From Halalkalibacter suaedae (GTDB taxonomy: Bacteria > Bacillota > Bacilli > Bacillales > Bacillaceae_D): a stretch of 64,000 nucleotides of DNA. Position 1 is the stretch's first letter. The number at the start of each line of letters is the position of its first letter. The position numbers and the translations under genes were made by a program. Below are positions 58,193-64,000 of the stretch, piece by piece. The notes beneath the pieces were generated by a model. It did not search any database and had not been told where the DNA came from. It worked only from the letters and a program-made list of their open reading frames with translations. Location: positions 361,213-425,212 of the forward strand of contig NZ_JAGKSQ010000004.1 of assembly GCF_017939705.1 (NCBI RefSeq), read 5' to 3'.

Positions 58193-59890
58193 CTAACGAA
58201 TATCTTGAATAACGGTCTCTAGAAACTCACCCATTCGCTTCACGACTGGTTCTGTAAAATCAAAACTGACCCCAGTTTCTTCATAAATCGCAGCGATGGA
58301 TTGATTGTAGTCCGCACTTGCCCCTTTTTTAAACGATTCGATCGCTTGTTTTGGATCTTTTCGATAATTCTCAAGCAATTGTAGAGCACCAAGCATTGAA
58401 ATAGAGTATTCAATATTATAGAAAGGAACCTGAAAATAATGAAGAGTTCCTGCCCAGCTCATCCCGACTTCTTCCTCAAGTCCGGACGTGTCGACAGGGT
58501 TTAAGCCATAACGTTTTGAGATTTCAAAGAATTTTTCATCACGCTCTTTGGCAGTGTGGTTCGGGTTCGTATACATCCAATGCTGGAAGAGATCGCCTGC
58601 TAATGGGCCGATTAACATTGTAAATGCACGTCTAAGCTCTTCACGCTGTGCACTCTTAAAATCTTCTTCGTCTGGATAAAAACGATCCAGCTTATCCAAT
58701 AAAAGCAATTCCATTCCATGAGAATACAGTTCTGCCACTTCCATTCGCTGTTGGTAGTCTTCAATAGGACCATGCTCGGAAAATTCGAGATATCCATTTA
58801 ATGCGTGACCCATTTCATGAATTAACGCAATCAGCGAGAAAAAGGAAGGACTAAAGTTTGCAAAAACAAAGGTATCGCCTGAAACAGGTAGGCTTGTACA
58901 AAAACCACCTGGGCTTTTTCCTTTTCGATCTCCAAGATCTAGTAACCCATGCTCTCTCATGTAATCGAAACGGTCTGCAAAATAGGGATCGGTCTTTCCG
59001 AGCATTTCAGAAACACCATCCATTAGAGTCGTTACCTCAGAATATGGTGGGTTTTTCATTAATTTAGCGGTGTTATCCCAAGGGCGATATGTATCGACAC
59101 CAAGCTTGGACTTAAATACCTCTGCAAGTCGATTCCAAGCTGGGATGATATGTTTCTCAACATTTTCATGAAAGTCATAGCAATCTTGGACACTGTACTC
59201 ACGATTTTTGGCGACAAACATATAGTCACGATAATTTTCAAAGCCGGCATTTACAGCAATTTGGTGGCGTAATTGAACGAGCTCGTCCATGATTGCATCC
59301 ATATCGGACTTAATTTGACGATGAGCTGACATCATTGCGTGATACGCTTTTTCTCTTACTGCTCTGTCTAGATGATCAAGTTGAGATTGGACAAACGGAA
59401 AAGGCTTTTCCTCCCCGTCCCAATCAACGGTTAATCCTCCCATAATTTCACTGTACTTCGTTGAGAGCTCTTGCTCTTTTACCATTAATGGAATGTTCTC
59501 TTCTCTGAACAGTTTCACTTTCGACTCGCGCACGCGACGCATTAAACCATATCGTTGTTCATCTAATTGATTTATGTAAGGAGACTCACAGTATTTCTCA
59601 TTCAATTTAGCTTCATATTTCATTAAAAGAGGCTGGATGACTTGCTGATCATGAAGATAAATCGATTTGATTTCTGCATCCTCTGTGTTACGTAAGAAGT
59701 CAACTTGATGACCTGTCATAGCTTCTGTGATTTTAATCATTAAATTCTTTTCAGCTTCTAACCAGCTTTCTAGATCAGAAACGGATTCAATTGATACTTC
59801 AAGTAGCTTTTGAATTTGAGCTTCTACTGCCTCTACCTCTTGTAAATCAATTAATTCTTTATAATAATTATGATTCAAATCTTGTGTCAT
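58193..59890 (-). CDS. M3-family oligoendopeptidase
   Basis: This 565-residue metallopeptidase has the M3 zinc motif IHEMGHALNGYLEF with a downstream glutamate in EVAELYSHGMELL, and the family features FCTSLP and YFQVPFYNIEYSISMLGALQLL. Such cytoplasmic enzymes cut short peptides. ATG 59890 follows AAGAAGGAGAG on the minus strand. Monocistronic, ending at a bidirectional terminator. Confidence 0.94.
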   Translation of the reverse strand: MTQDLNHNYYKELIDLQEVEAVEAQIQKLLEVSIESVSDLESWLEAEKNLMIKITEAMTGHQVDFLRNTEDAEIKSIYLHDQQVIQPLLMKYEAKLNEKYCESPYINQLDEQRYGLMRRVRESKVKLFREENIPLMVKEQELSTKYSEIMGGLTVDWDGEEKPFPFVQSQLDHLDRAVREKAYHAMMSAHRQIKSDMDAIMDELVQLRHQIAVNAGFENYRDYMFVAKNREYSVQDCYDFHENVEKHIIPAWNRLAEVFKSKLGVDTYRPWDNTAKLMKNPPYSEVTTLMDGVSEMLGKTDPYFADRFDYMREHGLLDLGDRKGKSPGGFCTSLPVSGDTFVFANFSPSFFSLIALIHEMGHALNGYLEFSEHGPIEDYQQRMEVAELYSHGMELLLLDKLDRFYPDEEDFKSAQREELRRAFTMLIGPLAGDLFQHWMYTNPNHTAKERDEKFFEISKRYGLNPVDTSGLEEEVGMSWAGTLHYFQVPFYNIEYSISMLGALQLLENYRKDPKQAIESFKKGASADYNQSIAAIYEETGVSFDFTEPVVKRMGEFLETVIQDIR

Positions 59891-59952
59891 GGATAACTCT
59901 CCTTCTTTTTTCTATTTAATTATCACAACCATTATACTAGAAAAACGTAGAC

Positions 59953-60040
59953 GTGGGGACGGTTCTCTTGTTTCTTTCGTTTCGCTAAACGTAGGAAACG
60001 TAAGAACCGTCCCCGCGTTTGCCCCGCGTTTGCCCCGTTT
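59953..60040. repeat. REPIN: paired inverted REP copies
   Basis: GGGGACGGTTCT (59955-59966) and AGAACCGTCCCC (60003-60014) face each other across 36 bases and can form a hairpin; GCGTTTGCCCC units are repeated after the second copy (60015-60040). Confidence 0.8.
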
Positions 60041-60102
60041 GTAGTAAAAAAGTAGTTTACTGATCTAGGAAAAAAACACTATGAAATTACCTGATTATTC
60101 AT

Positions 60103-60108
60103 TATAAT
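60103..60108 (+). promoter_or_regulatory. Candidate -10 element before the c-di-GMP riboswitch
   Basis: A perfect TATAAT lies about 20 bases upstream of the aptamer; no strong -35 is seen. Confidence 0.45.
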
Positions 60109-60127
60109 AAAGGGAATTAACAATTAA

Positions 60128-60212
60128 ATATCAGGGCAAATTTACTGAAAGGTAAAGACGCAAAGCCACGGATCTAAGGTGAAAACTATGATAGCCGGGT
60201 TGCGGATTCGGA
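60128..60212 (+). ncRNA. Cyclic di-GMP-I (GEMM) riboswitch
   Basis: The conserved GEMM-I core is present in order: CAGGGCAAA, a stem closed by a GAAA tetraloop (TTTACTGAAAGGTAAA), GACGCAAAGCCACGG, ATCTAAGG, and GATAGCCGGGTTGC. This aptamer senses the second messenger cyclic di-GMP. Usual targets are motility, adhesion or surface-protein genes. Here the coding sequence begins about 38 bases later and belongs to a truncated mcrB, and no clear terminator or alternate stem is seen between them. Confidence 0.9.
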
Positions 60213-60249
60213 AAGCATTCGGAGCATTCTGCTAGATTTTCAAAATGAG

Positions 60250-61200
60250 ATGGCTGTTGGCGATATCGTCCTTTCTTTACGAACAAGGGATTCAATCGAC
60301 GGGATAGGGATTGTGACAGATGAGTATGAATACGATGATAGTTACGATCATTACGGACGGAAAAGAGAAGTTAATTGGATCGCAACTGACATCAATGAAA
60401 ATATCCTTGCGATGAATGGGAATAAGGGCTTAACTCAGCGAACCGTGTATAGGCTCAATCGGATCACGTTAAATGACCTATTACCTATCATTAATGAGCA
60501 TAAAACGAAGGTGGATGAGGTACAAGAGGAACGGAACCATGTCTTCATTATCGACGAGATTAATAGAGGGAATATTTCTAAAATCTTTGGTGAGTTGATT
60601 ACGTTAATTGAAAAGCAAAAAAGACTTGGGATGAATGAACAAGCTAAGGTAAGACTCCCTTATTCGAAAAAAGAATTTGGTGTGCCGAGCAATGTCTATT
60701 TGCTAGGGACGATGAATACAGCAGATCGTTCGATAGCAATGCTAGACACGGCGTTACGTCGGAGATTTAGATTTATTGAAATGCTTCCAGATGTTGGTGC
60801 ACTGGATGGGATTGTGGTGAACGGGGTGAATATTAGACGCCTTTTAGAAACGATGAATAAGCGAATCGAAGTTCTTTATGACCGTGAACATACGATTGGA
60901 CATGCTTATTTTATTGAGTTAAAAGACAGTCCCGATTTGAGCAAATTAGCTCGCATCTTCAAAAATGCGGTTCTTCCGTTGCTACAGGAATACTTCTATG
61001 AGGATTACCGCAAGATTCAACTCATTCTCGGGGATAACATGAAAAATGATGATAGTAAGTTTATTAGCGAGAGAAAGATTGATCAGGGCTTATTCGGTCG
61101 TGCGGATGAAGTTGATCTAGATATACTTGAGAGTACATACACGATTAATGCAGCTGCCTTTGAGAATCCTGAAGCCTATCGAAAGATCTATGAAAGCTGA
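60250..61200 (+). CDS. mcrB-like: McrB-like AAA+ protein, truncated at the 5' end
   Basis: The 316-residue product holds the later part of an McrB-type motor: a beta-rich insert (VGDIVLSLRTRDSIDGIGIVTDEYEYDD, KREVNWIATDI), Walker B HVFIIDEINRGNISKIFGELITLIE, sensor-1 LLGTMNTADRSIAML and arginine-finger region DTALRRRFRFIEML. The Walker A (P-loop) and all N-terminal DNA-recognition sequence are missing: the c-di-GMP riboswitch lies where they should be. Without a P-loop it cannot hydrolyse GTP alone, so it is likely a remnant. It overlaps mcrC. Similar codons continue a little upstream of 60250 without a start. Confidence 0.8.
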   Translation: MAVGDIVLSLRTRDSIDGIGIVTDEYEYDDSYDHYGRKREVNWIATDINENILAMNGNKGLTQRTVYRLNRITLNDLLPIINEHKTKVDEVQEERNHVFIIDEINRGNISKIFGELITLIEKQKRLGMNEQAKVRLPYSKKEFGVPSNVYLLGTMNTADRSIAMLDTALRRRFRFIEMLPDVGALDGIVVNGVNIRRLLETMNKRIEVLYDREHTIGHAYFIELKDSPDLSKLARIFKNAVLPLLQEYFYEDYRKIQLILGDNMKNDDSKFISERKIDQGLFGRADEVDLDILESTYTINAAAFENPEAYRKIYES

Positions 61201-62515
61201 TGTTAAGATGACGAAGTATTATGTTGTAAAAGAGTATGATTGTTTAGTCAGGGGTTTGAAGGAGTCATTGCCGCCAAGTAAATATATATGTATTCCTGAG
61301 AAAACATTTGATGAATTAGAGAAGTTTATCCTATCAAGTAATCAAGAAGATGAAACAGACCCAATTGAACTCATGTCGATCTCAAGTAAAAAGGGGATAG
61401 GAAAGATTATCCGGGTCAAAAATTATGTCGGGCTCATTCAAATGAAGGATGGTACGAAGATTGAAGTCCTTCCGAAAATCCATCTTAAAGGAGACTCTGA
61501 CTCTGAAGATCGAACGAGAAGGATTTTCCTGAAGATGTTGAGATCACTTAATAGCTTTGCTTTTAAACAATTCAATTTCTCGAGCTTAGGTGTAATGAAG
61601 CATAACCTCTTTGAGATCTTTATTAAGATGTTCATTGAAGAGGTTCGGGAGCTAACGAAAAAAGGGATACGCTCAGGCTATGTGACACATGAGGATAATG
61701 AGACGTTTCTTAAAGGGAAATTAGATTTCACCCAGCATCTGAAAAAGAATGCTGCTCATAAAGAGCGATTTTATATCAAATATGATATCTATAGTCAGAA
61801 TCGGATTGAGAATAAATTAATAAAAGCAACACTAAAGAAACTCTACAAGCAAAGTAGCAATTTGCGAAACAAACGAGACATCGAGCAGCTTCTGATGTTT
61901 TTTGAGTTAGTAGAAGAATCTGTCCATCACCAGGATGATCTGAAGAAGGTTAAACTTGATCGAAGTATGAAGGATTACGAGGTCATTTTGAAGTGGTGTA
62001 GTTTGTTTTTGCTAAATAAGAGCTTTACTCCATTTTCTGGGCAGGAGGTTGCATACGCTCTCTTGTTTTCGATGGAGAAGGTGTTTGAAGCGTATGTGGC
62101 CAACTTGATGAAAAAGGAGTTAGGGACAGACTATACGATTAGTACTCAAGATAAGTCCTATCATTTATTTGATCAACCAAAGAAATTTAGGCTTATACCG
62201 GATATCGTTGTTAGAAAAGAGGGATCTGCTGTATTTGTTATTGATACGAAATGGAAGGTACTTCATGGTAATCAGCGAGAAAACTATGGGATCTCGCAAT
62301 CGGATATGTATCAGATGTATGCTTATGCGAAGAAGTATCAGGCGACTAGGGTTGTTGTTATTTATCCTTTGAATGATCGGTTGGAGGATTTGGATATTGT
62401 GCCGAGGTTTGTGAGTTTTGATGGTGTGAGGGTTGATGTTGAGTTTGTGGATTTGGAGGATGTTGGTGTTAGTTTGGAGGGGGTTGTTCGGAGGTTTGGT
62501 GAGGATGAAAGATAA
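61190..62515 (+). CDS. mcrC-like: McrC-family restriction component
   Basis: This roughly 441-residue McrC protein has an N-terminal domain (YVGLIQMKDGTKIEVLPKIHL, the usual McrC IxVxPKI block), helical middle, and C-terminal PD-(D/E)xK-type nuclease motif in RLIPDIVVRKEGSAVFVIDTKWK. McrC is the nuclease partner of McrB in modification-dependent restriction. Start is ATG 61190 overlapping the mcrB stop by 11 bases; ATG 61208 is the alternative. mcrC looks intact although its partner is truncated. The last 100 bases are unusually rich in GTTG/GATG. Confidence 0.88.
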   Translation: MKADVKMTKYYVVKEYDCLVRGLKESLPPSKYICIPEKTFDELEKFILSSNQEDETDPIELMSISSKKGIGKIIRVKNYVGLIQMKDGTKIEVLPKIHLKGDSDSEDRTRRIFLKMLRSLNSFAFKQFNFSSLGVMKHNLFEIFIKMFIEEVRELTKKGIRSGYVTHEDNETFLKGKLDFTQHLKKNAAHKERFYIKYDIYSQNRIENKLIKATLKKLYKQSSNLRNKRDIEQLLMFFELVEESVHHQDDLKKVKLDRSMKDYEVILKWCSLFLLNKSFTPFSGQEVAYALLFSMEKVFEAYVANLMKKELGTDYTISTQDKSYHLFDQPKKFRLIPDIVVRKEGSAVFVIDTKWKVLHGNQRENYGISQSDMYQMYAYAKKYQATRVVVIYPLNDRLEDLDIVPRFVSFDGVRVDVEFVDLEDVGVSLEGVVRRFGEDER

Positions 62516-62563
62516 AGTGCTTGACCTCAGGGCGTTAATAAAATAGAGAAGGAGGATACTTCC

Positions 62564-62893
62564 GTGACTAACCAGTATATCTGGCCCCTCATTATATTTC
62601 TGCTAGCAATGATCATTTTATTTGGAACCATTTATAAGAAAAGAAAGCCTAGACTAGTCCTTATTAAAAACCATAAAACGAAATCAAAAATAAATAAATT
62701 AGAACAATCGCAGCAACAGGAACTAACTAAAATGGCTGTAGACCAAGAGCATTTACTATTCTTGAAGGCATTAATAGAAGAAAGAATATCTGAGAAGGAT
62801 TATGATGAGTGGGCGAATTCTAGAAGGCATGAAGGACCAGATGTGTTTCGTAAACTATTAAAACGGCCGTATAGACTATCAAGGAGATTGTAA
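62564..62893 (+). CDS. Small membrane protein, unknown
   Basis: This 109-residue protein has one N-terminal helix (residues 7-25), a basic stretch and a helical C-terminal half rich in Glu, Lys and Arg. GTG start after AGAAGGAGG. It follows mcrC by 49 bases, so it may be co-transcribed. I do not recognise the family. Confidence 0.6.
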   Translation: MTNQYIWPLIIFLLAMIILFGTIYKKRKPRLVLIKNHKTKSKINKLEQSQQQELTKMAVDQEHLLFLKALIEERISEKDYDEWANSRRHEGPDVFRKLLKRPYRLSRRL

Positions 62894-63157
62894 GTTTTGG
62901 GAGTGATTTTCTTTTTCACTCGTGATTATAGGGATTTTGATATAAAAGTTTTAAGTAGTATTGCGTCAGCTGTATTGGTAAGTCATATTGATAACATTGC
63001 TTTAACATGCTTAAAAACAAGTAGAAGAAGTAGTTTTTATTTCAACAACACATGATGAAATGTGGTTTGTATTTAAAGTGATATTCATATGTAAGTGCTA
63101 TAATGGATAAAAGGCAGCCATTTGATTTTGCGATTGATCTCTTAGTAGGGATGTATA

Positions 63158-63343
63158 ATGAGTAAGGATAATGCAGTGTATATTGGTTCCACTCCCAAGC
63201 ATCTAACTCGTGTTGCTAAAGAAATGAATATGAAAATAAGCTCTCAGAATAATAGACGATTACTTGAATTACTAGGTTACAGCTACAAATCAACTGTTCA
63301 TGGAAAAATATCTGATGTTATAGTAACTGAAAAAAATATTTAG
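63158..63343 (+). CDS. Small protein, unknown
   Basis: A 61-residue basic protein (AVYIGSTPKHLTRVAKEMNMKISSQNNRRLLELLGYSYKST) with helical character. ATG follows TAGGGATG, a modest ribosome binding site, and a clear terminator follows, which supports a real gene. No family recognised. Confidence 0.55.
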   Translation: MSKDNAVYIGSTPKHLTRVAKEMNMKISSQNNRRLLELLGYSYKSTVHGKISDVIVTEKNI

Positions 63344-63354
63344 TTTTGTATGAA

Positions 63355-63390
63355 AGAATAACCTTCTTATAATAAGGAGGGTTTTTTCTA
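63355..63390 (+). terminator. Terminator after the 63.2-kb small gene
   Basis: AACCTTCTTA / TAAGGAGGGTT stem with a short loop and TTTTTT. Confidence 0.75.
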
Positions 63391-63410
63391 TTACTGGACT
63401 TTTCACTCAT

Positions 63411-63552
63411 TGAAATTCACCCACCAATTACTTAAAACAAATGGCTGACCTGCTGGAGGTTGTCTATGCTCTTGGTAAGCTTGAAGGGATTGAATCCGCT
63501 TAGATCGATGGTATTCGAAAGCAGAAACGTTCGCTGTATTTTAGTGAATCTA
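63411..63552 (+). pseudogene. MazG-like NTP pyrophosphohydrolase fragment
   Basis: Reading from 63411, NYLKQMADLLEVVYALGKLEGIESA followed by a stop (63501-63503) and DGIRKQK matches the EMADLLEVIYAL...EGI...IRxxK pattern of MazG-like phosphoribosyl-ATP pyrophosphohydrolase-type proteins. Only the last helix pair is present and it is broken by a stop, so this is a remnant. The rest of the gap up to the rRNA promoters shows no gene. Confidence 0.5.
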
Positions 63553-63657
63553 TTATCATTAGATAACCACGTCAACTATCTTAATGATTATGGTATCTAT
63601 TTATATAGTAGAAAAAAATTAGGGTAATATTGGTAGGGGGTTTTAAAAAAATAATAG

Positions 63658-63686
63658 TTGTATTGTTTGTGCTGAGATGATATATT
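63658..63686 (+). promoter_or_regulatory. rRNA operon promoter P1
   Basis: TTGTAT (63658-63663) and TATATT (63681-63686) with a 17-base spacer, upstream of the 16S gene. Confidence 0.65.
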
Positions 63687-63741
63687 ATTCCTTGTCGCCA
63701 AAACGACGTGACATAACAAATTAAAATAACATAAAAAACTG

Positions 63742-63770
63742 TTGCATTCGACAATTTATTATGTTAAGAT
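63742..63770 (+). promoter_or_regulatory. rRNA operon promoter P2
   Basis: TTGCAT (63742-63747) and TAAGAT (63765-63770) with a 17-base spacer, about 150 bases before the 16S gene. Tandem promoters of this kind are usual for Bacillus rRNA operons. The leader with GTTCTTTGAAAACTGAAC (63799-63816) follows, the typical conserved Bacillus rRNA leader sequence. Confidence 0.75.
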
Positions 63771-63917
63771 AATATTCTAGCCGTTGAGAGATGCGCTAAA
63801 CGAGTTCTTTGAAAACTGAACAAAAGCCAAGCGAAATAGAGATACATGATATCTCGTCAATTTAGACTTTTTCAAAAAGTCAGCAACAAGTATTGAGCTA
63901 TTTAAACTCAAACCAAT

Positions 63918-64000
63918 TTTATGGAGAGTTTGATCCTGGCTCAGGACGAACGCTGGCGGCGTGCCTAATACATGCAAGTCGAGCGGACTAATGGGAGCTT
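63918..64000 (+). rRNA. rrs: 16S ribosomal RNA, 5' end only
   Basis: GGAGAGTTTGATCCTGGCTC and the following GACGAACGCTGGCGGCGTGC and AATACATGCAAGTCGAGCGG are the universal 16S start as found in Bacilli. The gene runs out of the window after the start of helix 6. The precise mature 5' end is estimated by comparison with B. subtilis. Confidence 0.98.

Overview
The window looks like chromosomal DNA of a low-GC, endospore-forming Bacillaceae bacterium, probably an alkaliphilic Bacillus relative. The grounds are a YjcZ-type sporulation peptide, Bacillus-style AGGAGG ribosome binding sites, a DUF2200 protein, PadR/DUF2812 modules, a Bacillus-type TPP riboswitch, and the start of a 16S rRNA gene whose first ~80 bases are Bacillus-like. 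The species cannot be fixed from this sequence alone.

Layout. 0-3.2 kb: housekeeping and small genes (truncated membrane protein, DUF2200, yjcZ, a Dus-type tRNA-dihydrouridine synthase). 3.2-16.8 kb: a polysaccharide-utilisation locus. A LacI-type repressor is divergent from a sugar-binding lipoprotein, two ABC permeases, a YesL-like protein, DUF2264, a heparinase II/III-like lyase, GH88, GH35 and a GH43-like enzyme. No ATPase is present and the enzymes lack signal peptides, so oligosaccharides are probably imported and cut in the cytoplasm. 16.8-17.3 kb: a dispersed repeat carrying a nested 174-bp MITE-like insertion with a 9-bp target duplication. 17.3-23.3 kb (minus strand): a complete D-Ala-D-Ser-type glycopeptide-resistance-like cluster vanR-vanS-ligase-vanXY-vanT. 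23.3-36.7 kb: mixed accessory genes (lipoproteins, TetR/MMPL exporter, a holin-like type I toxin, PadR/DUF2812, a TolB-like propeller protein, an orphan sugar-binding protein with an esterase, a serine hydrolase).

36.9-43.1 kb: a TPP riboswitch followed by LuxE-like and LuxC-like genes, a ThiXYZ-like ABC transporter and a short-chain dehydrogenase. There is no luciferase. An acid-activating enzyme, an acyl reductase and an alcohol-forming SDR under thiamine control suggest salvage of an oxidised, carboxylate form of thiamine or its thiazole. This is the most interesting candidate for an undescribed pathway here.

43-60 kb: accessory DNA crowded with REP-like GGGACGGTTCT repeats and a ~230-bp repeat family. 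Its genes include DUF3237, a coiled-coil GIY-YIG/T5orf172 protein, a frameshifted nucleotidyltransferase with a partner gene, a macro-domain/vWA pair, a MEDS-domain histidine kinase, an Rrf2 regulator with a nitroreductase, a TauE-like transporter, a membrane-anchored esterase and an M3 peptidase. 60-62.5 kb: a c-di-GMP-I riboswitch directly abutting a 5'-truncated mcrB and an intact-looking mcrC. The window ends with tandem rRNA promoters and the first bases of a 16S rRNA gene.

All calls are from reading sequence and translations; no database search was run.
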